In this document: piece after piece, positions 44,556 to 52,501 of the stretch
How positions within the stretch are numbered: position 1 is the stretch's first letter
Layout: each line of letters begins with the position of its first letter
NCBI GenBank assembly: GCA_023212695.1
Contig: JALCCG010000003.1
Span: forward strand, 215,820 to 279,819
DNA from: Sporisorium sorghi
Lineage: Eukaryota > Basidiomycota > Ustilaginomycetes > Ustilaginales > Ustilaginaceae
DNA: 64,000 nt
Direction of reading: 5' to 3'
Notes under the pieces: generated by a model
What the model was told of the DNA's origin: nothing
The model's database searches: none
Seen by the model: only the letters and a program-made list of their open reading frames with translations
Translations under genes and position numbers: made by a program

Positions 44556-45085
44556 ATCGAATTCACCTCCTTTCGTCCTTTCCAAATAGGCATGATTAAT
44601 AAAACCTGCAAGCAAAACGTTAATGCCAAAATATTCGATACAAAAACAAAATTACTGCCTACAATGCAGGCGGCAATCCACTTGTACCAAGGTTGCCATC
44701 GGTTTGGAATAACAACTTCATAATATTGCGGGGCATAGATCAAAATCAGTAAGAAACTAATCGTTGTCGCACACAGGATTGCCGATGGCGACAAAGTGAT
44801 CAAAGGAATGATAGATGCCGCCGCAGCCGTGACGATCGAACATAATGTAATGGGCAGATGAACTCCCCCCGAAAACCTTCGAAGAGCCATAAAGGAAAAC
44901 AATGCGAAAAAAGAACCTGCCAACGTATCCAGTATGGTTCCGAACAGCGCTGTCAACACCAGACAGGTGAACAGGTTCAATTTCAATCCAATCCCATAGG
45001 TCAGCACCTCAATGGAACCGGGTCCTTCCGGGTCAGCCTCCTTTATTTGGGTTGCCAGGCATTTCGACAGGCTTTCAAGAATCAT
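44552..45085 (-). CDS. agrB: AgrB-like peptide-processing membrane endopeptidase
   Basis: 177 aa, about five to six membrane helices. The catalytic pair of the family is present: His76 and Cys82 in RRFSGGVHLPITLCSIV. AgrB cleaves the C-terminal tail of AgrD and forms the ring. ATG at 45085 has GGAGGGAG 7 nt upstream. Its start lies within the end of the upstream membrane-protein gene (11-nt overlap) and its end overlaps agrD, so the three genes are one tightly coupled unit. Confidence 0.92.
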   Translation of the reverse strand: MILESLSKCLATQIKEADPEGPGSIEVLTYGIGLKLNLFTCLVLTALFGTILDTLAGSFFALFSFMALRRFSGGVHLPITLCSIVTAAAASIIPLITLSPSAILCATTISFLLILIYAPQYYEVVIPNRWQPWYKWIAACIVGSNFVFVSNILALTFCLQVLLIMPIWKGRKEVNSI

Positions 45086-45743
45086 GATTCTCCCTCCGTT
45101 TAGAGAAGTAATAGAGCATCGCATAATTCATAATGGCCAACACCAATAATCCAAGTGGATTTGCACGATACAATAACACTAACGTCAAACAAATCGTAAT
45201 CACGGAGATCACATTGCCGATCACCAAAACATAGTTATGGTCAGAGAGGTAGTCCTCCTTGGAATAGAAATCATGAGGAGGGCTGGGGATGAAGGAAAAC
45301 CCGAGATTAAAACGATATAGTCCATATGAGATGAAATAAGCGGACAGAATGGAGGTCGCTTGCAGCAAATAGACCAGCCAGCCCATAGGTTGCTGTACAA
45401 CTGTGACCGACATAATACCCGTGTATTGAAAAATAAAATAGAGTACCATTTGCAGCACGGCATAGGCTGTGATTCCCGCTCCGCACATAAACGCTGCCAG
45501 ATGCAATTTTATTTTCACGGCTAAACGTAAAAACAACGCGAACAAAATATACTGCAAGGGCAGATCGATTTGCGGCACATCCAAAACAATCCTTATTATG
45601 TAAGAGAAAACGGCAATAAAAAGAACAAATCCACCTATTTTGTAGCGGTACGTCCAAATCGGAAGTTTAAATAATTTCATGATCAGCAGCAGCATTGCCA
45701 ATGCATCTAAAATCCCCAAACCAATATATAATACAATATCCAC
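45075..45743 (-). CDS. Seven-helix membrane protein, AgrC-sensor-like but without kinase domain
   Basis: 222 aa, GTG start at 45743 with AGGA 9 nt upstream and a -10 box TATAAT 31 bp before it. Seven hydrophobic segments can be counted: DIVLYIGLGILDALAMLLLI, GGFVLFIAVFSYIIRIVL, YILFALFLRLAV, AAFMCGAGITAYAVLQMVLY, WLVYLLQATSILSAYFISY, YVLVIGNVISVITICLTLVL, LGLLVLAIMNYAMLYYF. It ends 10 residues after the last helix (SKRRENHDS). The place before agrB and the helix count recall the sensor half of AgrC, but the DHp and ATPase domains are missing and agrB starts within its end. No DNA nearby could be a lost kinase. Receptor, immunity or export helper are all possible. Confidence 0.7.
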   Translation of the reverse strand: MDIVLYIGLGILDALAMLLLIMKLFKLPIWTYRYKIGGFVLFIAVFSYIIRIVLDVPQIDLPLQYILFALFLRLAVKIKLHLAAFMCGAGITAYAVLQMVLYFIFQYTGIMSVTVVQQPMGWLVYLLQATSILSAYFISYGLYRFNLGFSFIPSPPHDFYSKEDYLSDHNYVLVIGNVISVITICLTLVLLYRANPLGLLVLAIMNYAMLYYFSKRRENHDS

Positions 45744-45773
45744 GTGACACCGTCCTATCGGTAATATACTAAA

Positions 45774-45779
45774 ATTATA
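45774..45779 (-). promoter_or_regulatory. -10 box of the agr-like operon
   Basis: Minus strand TATAAT, with a poor -35 (GTTTAT at 17 nt). Transcription would start near 45767, before the GTG at 45743. Upstream, GACAA occurs on the plus strand at 45783, 45804 and 45814. Confidence 0.5.
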
Positions 45780-45881
45780 TAGGACAAACATTACTAATAA
45801 ACAGACAATTTTCGACAAATTCTCAATTTAATATTGAATCCGCGATGAATAACTTTATTTTTCACAGACAGTTCTCTCCAA

Positions 45882-45929
45882 AAAAAACAAGACCGTCCAA
45901 AGGAGTCGGTCCTTCCCTTGGAACGGTCT
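45882..45929 (-). terminator. Terminator after the YjcZ-type gene
   Basis: Stem AGACCGT.CAA.GGA / TCC...TTG..ACGGTCT followed on the minus strand by TTGTTTTTTTT. It ends the small gene at 46005-46112 and shields the agr operon from it. Confidence 0.8.
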
Positions 45930-46004
45930 GTCGTTGTGACTGCTCATGCTGCCTGATTGGTATTCACCTATTGATTCATTTGAATTGTTCATTCAAAAGA
46001 TGGA

Positions 46005-46112
46005 TTAGATAAATGCGCGAGTAATGATCACCAACAAGATGAATAACACCAAAATAGCACCAACAGAAGAACCATATCCATAACCGCCATAACCTTCTAC
46101 TACTCCGCTCAC
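46005..46112 (-). CDS. YjcZ family sporulation peptide, 35 aa
   Basis: GTG start at 46112 with AAAGGAGGG upstream; the ATG two bases earlier runs into a stop. MSGVVEGYGGYGYGSSVGAI is followed by the hydrophobic LVLFILLVIITRAFI: a Gly/Tyr-rich head and one membrane helix, the layout of the YjcZ/YtzA-like sporulation peptides that are scattered in many copies in Bacillus and Paenibacillus. Its own terminator follows. Confidence 0.8.
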   Translation of the reverse strand: MSGVVEGYGGYGYGSSVGAILVLFILLVIITRAFI

Positions 46113-46264
46113 ATGAATCCCTCCTTTTTTGAACATACCACATGTTATGTCAGTGGCTTATAAGTGGACTAGGCTGTCGCCTGCTCGAAATAAGAATAGT
46201 AATTTGGCCCAGATGTGCCTGGAGAGAGGTTTGTTGAATGCCATTCCTTCTCCTTGATCCCATA

Positions 46265-46306
46265 TCAAAAAGGCGTAATGAAACGATCCATCGTTCATCA
46301 CGCCTT
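46265..46306 (-). terminator. Terminator after the orphan HTH gene
   Basis: Stem AAGGCGT.ATGA.ACGAT / ATCGT.CAT.ACGCCTT, then TTTTTG on the minus strand. Confidence 0.85.
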
Positions 46307-46324
46307 CATGTAACTGTTACCTTC

Positions 46325-46579
46325 TTAAACCTGTGCAAGCTGCTCTTGTTCATCCCGCTCATTGTCATGGTCTGGAGTTGAATTTCGCCTGCGGCGATCG
46401 ACCAAACCTTCCTCGCCAAATTCACGGTATTTACGCATCCATACTTTCAGCCGTCCGATATCTGATATTTGCAAGGCGGATGCTACTTCCTTCTTAGTCA
46501 TTCCTTCCAGCCGCATGGCGACTGCCTTCTTCTTCGTTTCAAAACTGTAATGATGGAATATCTGTCCCTTTTTCGCCAT
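46325..46579 (-). CDS. Transposase OrfA-type helix-turn-helix protein, stand-alone
   Basis: 84 aa. FHHYSFETKKKAVAMRLEGM, TKKEVASALQISDIGRLKVW and MRKYREFGEEGLVDRRRR match the HTH of IS3-family OrfA (IS150 group). An acidic tail (DHDNERDEQEQLAQV) follows. No OrfB and no terminal repeats are near, and it has its own ribosome binding site (GAGGTG) and terminator, so it is either an IS remnant or a domesticated DNA-binding protein. Confidence 0.7.
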   Translation of the reverse strand: MAKKGQIFHHYSFETKKKAVAMRLEGMTKKEVASALQISDIGRLKVWMRKYREFGEEGLVDRRRRNSTPDHDNERDEQEQLAQV

Positions 46580-46712
46580 GATTATCACCTCTTTACTACA
46601 CTATATCGGTTATCTTCGACCGTCTTTCAATACCTATGACCTATTCCGACATGCGCATACCATCAAGGTCTATAGAACCGAAGACATTTCATCCTAAATA
46701 AATTCATGATAT

Positions 46713-46721
46713 GGTATAATT
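46713..46721 (+). promoter_or_regulatory. Extended -10 promoter of the TPR gene
   Basis: TGGTATAAT (TG-N-TATAAT). Transcription would start near 46728, which rules out the in-frame start at 46706 and supports TTG at 46757. Confidence 0.6.
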
Positions 46722-46756
46722 TGTGCTATACATTCTATAGAAATCGAGGGATCTGT

Positions 46757-47428
46757 TTGATTAAATTAATACTGTTTGGATTTCTGTTTTACATTTTCGG
46801 CAATCCGTTTACAGCCATCCTGGTTCTGCTTCTCATTGTCTATGTGCTGGATCGCCGTTTTGTCGGTATATTCCCAAGTTTTACGAAGCCGATCAAACGT
46901 GCAAGAAATATCTCCAAGCTGCGTAGACAGATTGCAGTCAGCCCAAGCGATGTATCATCCCGGCATGAGCTTGCCAGGTTGCTTCTGGAGCGGCGCAAGC
47001 ATGGGGAAGCATTGCAGCTTCTCGAATCCATTCAATCAAGCTCCGAGGATTCCGCCGAGTTCTGGGACGATCTGGGCAGCGCTCGCTTACATACCGGCAG
47101 CATCGCTCAAGGCGAGGCTGATATTCTTCATGCACTGGAGATCAACCCAAGGGTCAAATATGGTCGGCCTTATCTGCGCCTCGCTGATACGTTCCGAGAT
47201 ACTGACCGCGAGAAAGCGCTGCAATATTTAGAGCAGTTCCACTCCATTCACTCCTCCTCCAGCGAGGCCTACTATTTACTTGGTTATATGTATCAATCAC
47301 TCGGAAGGACCGAGGATGCCAAGAAATCTTATCAGGAATCGCTGGACGTTTATCGATCACTGCCTAAATACAAAAAACGGCAGGAACGCAAATGGGCTGT
47401 ACGGAGTTTTTTTCGGAAATTATTGTAA
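46757..47428 (+). CDS. Membrane-anchored tetratricopeptide repeat protein
   Basis: 223 aa, TTG start with GAGGG upstream. One N-terminal membrane segment (ILFGFLFYIFGNPFTAILVLLLIVYVL shown here in part: LFYIFGNPFTAILVLLLIV), then TPR-like helical repeats: ARLLLERRKHGEALQLLES, DDLGSARLHTGSIAQGEADI, LHALEINPRVKYG, YLLGYMYQSLGRTEDAKKSY. Basic C-terminus. TPR scaffolds bind partner proteins; the partner is unknown. It ends at a bidirectional terminator. Confidence 0.8.
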   Translation: MIKLILFGFLFYIFGNPFTAILVLLLIVYVLDRRFVGIFPSFTKPIKRARNISKLRRQIAVSPSDVSSRHELARLLLERRKHGEALQLLESIQSSSEDSAEFWDDLGSARLHTGSIAQGEADILHALEINPRVKYGRPYLRLADTFRDTDREKALQYLEQFHSIHSSSSEAYYLLGYMYQSLGRTEDAKKSYQESLDVYRSLPKYKKRQERKWAVRSFFRKLL

Positions 47429-47449
47429 AACATACAGGAACGTACAACA

Positions 47450-47491
47450 AAGGCGTCCTCACTGGTCAAATGACCAATGGACGCCCTTTTT
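47450..47491. terminator. Bidirectional terminator between the TPR and GDSL genes
   Basis: AAAGGCGTCC / GGACGCC with an inner GGTCA / TGACC stem; TTTTTG follows on the plus strand. Confidence 0.8.
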
Positions 47492-47509
47492 GTCTGATGA
47501 AACATTTTG

Positions 47510-48145
47510 TCAACCCAGAGGCTTGTACCCAAGCCGGTTTAGCTGTTCTGCAATGACTCGGTACCCTCGGCTGTTTGGATGAATGCCATCCACCGACAGC
47601 AGTTCCTTCTCTCTGCCTGAGAATTGCGAGTACACATCAGCAATACGAAAATAGCCATCACTTAACCCCAACAAATGCCGATTGAACCGAACTACGTATT
47701 CCGTAGCTTCTGTCCAGACCGGATAAGGATTATACAAACCGATAGCACGAATATAATACGGCTTGCTAACAGGTGACTTTATTTTCCGGATATGTCCGAC
47801 GATGTTTGCTACATGATTCTGACAGCGATACAATGCAGCATCCAGCACTTCCCGGCTCGGACGCCCCCCGGTGGACTTCACGGCACGTATCAGATCATTG
47901 CCCCCGATGGATATCGTTATAATCTGGGCCTGCTGCAGATGATAACGATAAGCCGGAGACTGAACCACCCGATCGTATAACTCATCCGAGGTTAATCCGT
48001 TGACTCCCAGATTTTCGTGGGCTACGAACTGGCGAAGCTTCTCCTCCGCCATCCGGCGGTATAACGGAACAAAACCGCTGCCTGGCATGGCCCCAAACCC
48101 GAAGGTCAAGGAATCGCCGACAGCGGTATAATGGTACACCAACAT
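47510..48145 (-). CDS. SGNH/GDSL family hydrolase
   Basis: 211 aa. Block I AVGDSLTFGFG with nucleophile Ser12, block II Gly in ENLGVNGLTSDEL, block III ISIGGNDLI, block V SVDGIHPNSRGYRVIA with the Asp-x-x-His pair. Lipase/esterase or carbohydrate deacetylase; no signal peptide, so probably cytoplasmic. ATG at 48145 follows GGGGGTG. Confidence 0.9.
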   Translation of the reverse strand: MLVYHYTAVGDSLTFGFGAMPGSGFVPLYRRMAEEKLRQFVAHENLGVNGLTSDELYDRVVQSPAYRYHLQQAQIITISIGGNDLIRAVKSTGGRPSREVLDAALYRCQNHVANIVGHIRKIKSPVSKPYYIRAIGLYNPYPVWTEATEYVVRFNRHLLGLSDGYFRIADVYSQFSGREKELLSVDGIHPNSRGYRVIAEQLNRLGYKPLG

Positions 48146-48274
48146 GTTCACCCCCTGCCCGCTCGTTACGACATTATATGAATCATGTCTTAAACGGGAA
48201 ACGGTATATTGTCTCGAATGGCAATTTTAATTCCATTTCACAACGATGAACATGCTTTCTATGTCAATAACAGC

Positions 48275-48706
48275 TTATTCTTCTGATTCCTCGACCTCAT
48301 AAATGCAACGGAATCTCTCTACACCCGGATATTTCTCCCCTTGGCTGTAAACCTCAAATCCGATATTGCGATAAAAGTCCACGGTCTCTTCGTCCGTCTC
48401 CGCAATGACACGATCCGGTTTGGGCAGAAGCTCAAGCAGCAGCTCCAGAATCATGCCCCGTCCGTACCCCTTACCCCGATTCTCGGGAAGAACCGCGATA
48501 TGTCTTATCGTAAGCTCGTCCTGCTCAACGTCAAAACCGATGACTCCCACCAGAAGTCCGTCTTCTTCATATCCGAATAGCCGGCTTTCACCGGTCTGAT
48601 AGGATGAGGCCGCGCGTTCCACCGCCTCTGGATCCGGAAAGACCGAGTATTCCAGCAATTCCTTCACTTCTTGCTGCAAAGCCTGCGTAGTTATATCTTT
48701 AAGCAT
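48275..48706 (-). CDS. GNAT family N-acetyltransferase
   Basis: 143 aa. DELTIRHIAVLPENRGKGYGRGMILEL (split: TIRHIAVLPENRGKGYGRGM) is the acetyl-CoA loop and TVDFYRNIGFEVYSQGEKY the C-terminal motif. GGAG lies 6 nt before the ATG at 48706. It follows a MarR regulator by 28 bp on the same strand, which likely controls it. Substrate unknown. Confidence 0.88.
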   Translation of the reverse strand: MLKDITTQALQQEVKELLEYSVFPDPEAVERAASSYQTGESRLFGYEEDGLLVGVIGFDVEQDELTIRHIAVLPENRGKGYGRGMILELLLELLPKPDRVIAETDEETVDFYRNIGFEVYSQGEKYPGVERFRCIYEVEESEE

Positions 48707-48734
48707 ACTAATCTCCAATCTGTTTTAACTAGGA

Positions 48735-49184
48735 CTATAACATCTTCTCAGCACTGATACCCAGCTTCCGCAGCAAAACGGCGGCCTTCGCTCTCTCGTC
48801 CTCCGACAAACCACTGAGCACCTTCACCATCAGCTCCTGATGAACCGGGAAGATGGCTTCAAAGAATTCTTCCCCCTCCGCGGTTAACTCAGCGTAAATA
48901 ACGCGGCGATCCTCAGCGGAAGCCCGGCGGACGAGCAGGTTTTTCTTCTGGAGCTTGTCCACCACGTATGTAATGTTACCGCTGGAGATCAGTACCTTCT
49001 CACCGATTTTCTGCAGCGGCTGCGGCCCCTTGTGGTATAACACATCCAGCACACCAAATTCCGTGGAATTCAGTCCGTGACTGTTGATGCTCCGATTCGA
49101 ATGCGTCATGACTGCGTTATAAGCTCTAGCCAGCACCACCAGCAAATATAATGGGTAGTCCTCTTGTTCTTGAATATCCGACAT
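48735..49184 (-). CDS. MarR family transcriptional regulator
   Basis: 149 aa. Winged helix: LNSTEFGVLDVLYHKGPQPL, then QKIGEKVLISSGNITYVVDK and the wing RRASAEDRRVIYAELTAEG. The recognition helix form SSGNITYVVDKL is that of the YkvE/YusO-type MarR branch. GGAGGGTG precedes the ATG. First of a two-gene unit with the acetyltransferase. Confidence 0.92.
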   Translation of the reverse strand: MSDIQEQEDYPLYLLVVLARAYNAVMTHSNRSINSHGLNSTEFGVLDVLYHKGPQPLQKIGEKVLISSGNITYVVDKLQKKNLLVRRASAEDRRVIYAELTAEGEEFFEAIFPVHQELMVKVLSGLSEDERAKAAVLLRKLGISAEKML

Positions 49185-49233
49185 ACTTCACCCTCCGAAA
49201 GATATCATGTAATTAAGGTTAATGAACGCCGGA

Positions 49234-49950
49234 TCAACTGTCAAATATATTCTTCGCCTCAGAGCTGCCGGAATGCAATATCCGAACGGTTCCATCCTTA
49301 CAGCCAATAATTGCTTGATCCGCCATACCGATAAACAGTCCGTGTTCTACTACGCCCGGAATGGAGCCAAGGCGCGTACTCAATTCCTCGGGGTGGGTAA
49401 TGAGCTGGAATTTGCAATCCGCAATATAGTTCCCATTATCCGTGACATAAAACCCTTCGGACAGGCTGCGGCGTATCTGCACCGAACACCCAAGCCGGGC
49501 AAGTGACTGAACCGTCCACTCATAAGCAAACGGTACAATTTCAACCGGCAGTGGAAAAGCTCCTAGCTGAGTTACTTGCTTGGCCTCATCGGCCACAATC
49601 ACGAGCCGGTCACTTTGATAGGCGGTAATCTTCTCCCGAAGAAGCGCTCCGCCTCCGCCCTTAATTAACCGCAGACGATCATCCAGCTCATCCGCTCCGT
49701 CAATGGTCAAATCCAGACGATCCATATGTTGTATGGGTGTCAGGGATATCCCCTGTTCAACAGCAAGCCTCTCGGATGCTTCAGAGGTAGCCACTGCCTG
49801 AATGTTAAGTCCGCCTCTGACCATCTCTCCAATTTTTAAAATGGCGTAATAAGCAGTAGACCCTGTACCGAGGCCTATCTTCATTCCATCCTGCACATAC
49901 TTCGCGGCATGCTCTGCCGCGATTTTCTTCATATTCTTTTCATTTGTCAT
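49234..49950 (-). CDS. rpiA: Ribose-5-phosphate isomerase A
   Basis: 238 aa. Interconverts ribose-5-phosphate and ribulose-5-phosphate. GLGTGSTAYYAI (phosphate loop), TIDGADELD with catalytic Asp, LIKGGGGALLREKI with the Lys, and VADEAKQVTQLG. AAGGAG precedes the ATG. Single gene; a divergent promoter lies just upstream. Confidence 0.96.
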   Translation of the reverse strand: MTNEKNMKKIAAEHAAKYVQDGMKIGLGTGSTAYYAILKIGEMVRGGLNIQAVATSEASERLAVEQGISLTPIQHMDRLDLTIDGADELDDRLRLIKGGGGALLREKITAYQSDRLVIVADEAKQVTQLGAFPLPVEIVPFAYEWTVQSLARLGCSVQIRRSLSEGFYVTDNGNYIADCKFQLITHPEELSTRLGSIPGVVEHGLFIGMADQAIIGCKDGTVRILHSGSSEAKNIFDS

Positions 49951-49985
49951 ATCGGCCCCGCTCCTTCGTCATAAGCAGCATCAAA

Positions 49986-49994
49986 TGCTATAAT
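49986..49994 (+). promoter_or_regulatory. Extended -10 promoter of the 65-aa gene
   Basis: TGCTATAAT (TG-N-TATAAT) with a weak -35. Transcription from about 50001 supports the ATG at 50041 rather than the in-frame codon at 49996. Confidence 0.6.
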
Positions 49995-50040
49995 ATTGGG
50001 TAAAGTGGTGGATTTCATACCAAACGAAAGGATTTATACC

Positions 50041-50238
50041 ATGCGAACAGAAAATCAAATCAAATCCAAGATCAATGAACTTACAATGCAAAAGAAAATG
50101 CTGCAGACCCGACTAACGTCTCTTGAAGAGAACAGTCCTCAGCGCAGTTCCCTTCTCCATCAGGAAACTCGTCTTGACGATATGATCACCATGCTGGAAT
50201 GGGTATTGTTTGAGCCAAACGGCTCTTATCATATGTAA
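50041..50238 (+). CDS. Small coiled-coil protein, 65 aa, unknown function
   Basis: ATG at 50041 with AAAGGA 8 nt upstream. MRTENQIKSKINELTMQKKM and LQTRLTSLEE read as one or two long charged helices, likely coiled coil; the end is EWVLFEPNGSYHM. No family recognised. Own extended -10 promoter and strong terminator. Confidence 0.7.
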   Translation: MRTENQIKSKINELTMQKKMLQTRLTSLEENSPQRSSLLHQETRLDDMITMLEWVLFEPNGSYHM

Positions 50239-50256
50239 GGACATCCAAACAAACGG

Positions 50257-50285
50257 CAGGGGCGCAATTTGCGCCCCCGCTTTTT
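50257..50285 (+). terminator. Terminator after the 65-aa gene
   Basis: GGGGCGCAA / TTGCGCCCC stem and CGCTTTTTAT; it overlaps the end of the convergent macro-domain gene by a few bases. Confidence 0.85.
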
Positions 50286-50859
50286 ATATTTGCGCCTCCT
50301 TCTCCTGGATGAATTGCTCGAGCCAATGAGCATAGAGCTCTTCATTCTCGGGAGAAAAACAAATGAAGTCTATCCGCTCCAGACGGTTATCCGGAGGATC
50401 CTCCTCCAGCAGTTTGGTAACCGCCTTTAACGCAACATCACAAGCAGGAGCTTTAGGGTACCCATAGATACCTGTGCTTATATTAGGAAAGGCAATGCTT
50501 CTCGCACCGACCTCTATTGCAAGCAGTAAGCTATTGCGGTAGCATTCGGCCAGAGTATGCTCCTCACGCCGTCCACCACCCTCCCATATCGGGCCAACGG
50601 TGTGAATGATGTGCTGGGCAGGCAAATTGCCCGCTCCTGTAATAACAGCGTTGCCTGGCGGGCATCCGCCTTGCTGCTTGCGAATTTCCATACACTGCTC
50701 CATAATCTCCGGTCCTCCGGCGCTATGAATTGCGCCATCCACACCTTTTCCGCCCAGCAGTCCCGAATTGGCAGCGTTGACGATAATGTCGCCCGTCCAT
50801 GTCGTAATATCGCCTATAAAGACGGAGACCGATGTCCTTCCGATTTTAAATGTTTTCAT
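50284..50859 (-). CDS. Macro domain ADP-ribose-binding protein (O-acetyl-ADP-ribose deacetylase type)
   Basis: 191 aa, a single macro domain: VFIGDITTWTGDIIVNAANS, GLLGGKGVDGAIHSAGG, the ribose loop PNISTGIYGYPKAPA. The GGKGVDGAIH segment is that of the YmdB/MacroD branch that removes ADP-ribose or acetyl from ADP-ribose esters. AAAGGAG precedes the ATG. No DarT-like toxin gene lies beside it. Confidence 0.93.
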   Translation of the reverse strand: MKTFKIGRTSVSVFIGDITTWTGDIIVNAANSGLLGGKGVDGAIHSAGGPEIMEQCMEIRKQQGGCPPGNAVITGAGNLPAQHIIHTVGPIWEGGGRREEHTLAECYRNSLLLAIEVGARSIAFPNISTGIYGYPKAPACDVALKAVTKLLEEDPPDNRLERIDFICFSPENEELYAHWLEQFIQEKEAQI

Positions 50860-50928
50860 TTCGGAAAATCTCCTTTCGGTCTTTTAATTCTTTATTACCC
50901 CGCAAGTAGGTGGATTGACCCGGAAAGC

Positions 50929-51360
50929 CTATTCTGTTCTCGCCTTTTTTTTCGCGACCGCAGAGATTCGGTCCGTCAAGCTTTTCTCCTCCGGTCCCTG
51001 CAGCGCTTCCTCCACTGTACGGTAAAACATGAGTGCGCCGGTATCTCTGGCCTTGGTCAGGTGATGAAGAAATACGTTACCGGCCTGCTCCAGCTGCAAG
51101 TCATCCTTCTCATTTTTAACCCGGCAGAGATAAACCTTCATCATCTCTTGCGAATCACGGAATTCCATCACGCCGATGGGAACAAGAGATCTTTTGTCCT
51201 CCTCAGAGAATTGAGGTGTCATATAAACGGTATATTCCGAAGGGGGCGGAGGAATGTATGCTTCCCGTTTTTTATCCGCAATTATTCTGGAATTCATGAA
51301 CGCAATGTAACCCGCTGCAGCAAACAAAAGGACGCATGCAGCAATTGCTATATTCAACAT
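50929..51360 (-). CDS. Single-pass membrane protein, 143 aa, unknown function
   Basis: MLNIAIAACVLLFAAAGYIA is a membrane anchor; a basic, Pro-rich linker (RIIADKKREAYIPPPPSEY) and a mixed alpha/beta cytoplasmic or external part follow, ending in ISAVAKKKARTE. AAGGAG lies 8 nt before the ATG at 51360. No family recognised. Confidence 0.7.
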   Translation of the reverse strand: MLNIAIAACVLLFAAAGYIAFMNSRIIADKKREAYIPPPPSEYTVYMTPQFSEEDKRSLVPIGVMEFRDSQEMMKVYLCRVKNEKDDLQLEQAGNVFLHHLTKARDTGALMFYRTVEEALQGPEEKSLTDRISAVAKKKARTE

Positions 51361-51416
51361 GTGTGTCTCTCCTTGTAAAGGATCCATCCATTAGGTATGA
51401 CCTAATCAGGACCTCT

Positions 51417-52040
51417 CTATATAAATACCCTTAATAATGCAATCGCAAGTAAATGCAGAGGATAAAACGAACGCCATACCCACTGGCTTACCCGGATGGA
51501 CTCAAGTTTTTTCCATAGATGCGGACCATAAGCTATCATCGCCGTCGGAATCACACTCCACATCTGAAGTTCCCAGTTATTAAGAAACCAGAACATCACG
51601 TTCAATAAAATATGAAGAAAAACAAGCCAGCTGGCTTGCGCATAACGGAAAATCAAGATCAGCAGCAAACCGTAAGCCCCGTAATCAAATGGAAATTCAC
51701 TCATCAGGGCGCAGGCGGCAACGACCAGCATCGTTGATAGGAACAAAGACTCCGAGCGTTCCAGCACATACAGCACCAATGCTCCGGCAACCAGCGTTAC
51801 GACCACATTCAGTCCCCCGGGATCCAGAGCAAGCTGATACGGAATTTGGGAAATCGCTGCAATGATAGCCAGCCGCATGATATACTTGGGCCTGGAAGAA
51901 GTATAATGATGTCCTTGAACCAGAGCGTATACATAAATCGGAAAAGCAATGCGGCCGATAATTCTCCAAATCTCCTGGCCTGGAAAAAACACGAGCCCCA
52001 CATGATCAATCAGCATCGTCAGCATTGCAATCCACTGCAT
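51417..52040 (-). CDS. TraX family membrane protein
   Basis: 207 aa, about seven membrane helices. MQWIAMLTMLIDHVGLVFFP, then WRIIGRIAFPIYVYALVQG and the second conserved part ALMSEFPFDYGAYGLLLILI. Named for the F-pilin acetylase TraX; in Bacillota it is a chromosomal protein of unknown substrate, perhaps an acyltransferase. ATG at 52040 has AGGAGG 7-8 nt upstream, better than the start twelve codons earlier. Confidence 0.88.
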   Translation of the reverse strand: MQWIAMLTMLIDHVGLVFFPGQEIWRIIGRIAFPIYVYALVQGHHYTSSRPKYIMRLAIIAAISQIPYQLALDPGGLNVVVTLVAGALVLYVLERSESLFLSTMLVVAACALMSEFPFDYGAYGLLLILIFRYAQASWLVFLHILLNVMFWFLNNWELQMWSVIPTAMIAYGPHLWKKLESIRVSQWVWRSFYPLHLLAIALLRVFI

Positions 52041-52257
52041 GCAGCCCCCTCCTAACCCTCTAAGATGATGTTTCATTTATGTATGCAAATCGATATACCT
52101 ATTATGGGTTGCAGCAAGAGGACTTGCAAGTGAAAGAATACGAAGCAGCCGTATTTCTATGGCTGTGATCAACATCCTCCAACACAAGGACAAGGATGAT
52201 TGGAGACCCGGCGAAGTAACGGTAGAGCAGCATCATGAAGGCGGAGGTGACAGCAAT

Positions 52258-52431
52258 ATGGAAAAGAAAAAGAACAATACGGCATTAGGCATAAGTATAG
52301 GAATTGGCGTCGGCATTGCGATTGGCGTCGCCATGAATAACATCGCCATCGGGATAGCGATTGGTGTTGCCATAGGCATTTCGTTTAGCTCCATCTTAAC
52401 AACCAAACATAAAAAGCCGCCCGAGGAATAA
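52258..52431 (+). CDS. Glycine-zipper micro-protein, 57 aa
   Basis: ATG at 52258 with GGAGGTG upstream; in-frame codons before it lack a site. MEKKKNNTALG leads into a tract where nearly every second residue is Gly alternating with Ile, Val, Ala (GISIGIGVGIAIGVAMNNIA, then IGIAIGVAIGISF), then KHKKPPEE. Two near-identical hairpin halves around an Asn-Asn turn suggest a membrane helical hairpin or a Gly-zipper oligomer. Function unknown. Confidence 0.7.
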   Translation: MEKKKNNTALGISIGIGVGIAIGVAMNNIAIGIAIGVAIGISFSSILTTKHKKPPEE

Positions 52432-52445
52432 AGGCAGCTTCAGGA

Positions 52446-52489
52446 AAACCAATAGACCGCCGTTCTGCTGCCTGGCGGTCTATTGGTTT
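52446..52489. terminator. Bidirectional terminator between the micro-protein and the phosphorylase
   Basis: Perfect 16-bp stem AAACCAATAGACCGCC / GGCGGTCTATTGGTTT with a 12-nt loop. Confidence 0.85.
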
Positions 52490-52501
52490 GGGGATACTAT
52501 T

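Noticed and set aside
46706..46756. Start of the TPR gene at 46706
   Set aside because: It lies upstream of the expected transcription start of the extended -10 promoter; TTG at 46757 has the ribosome binding site.
50284..50859. Macro domain as DarG antitoxin
   Set aside because: Short MacroD/YmdB type and no DarT-like gene next to it.
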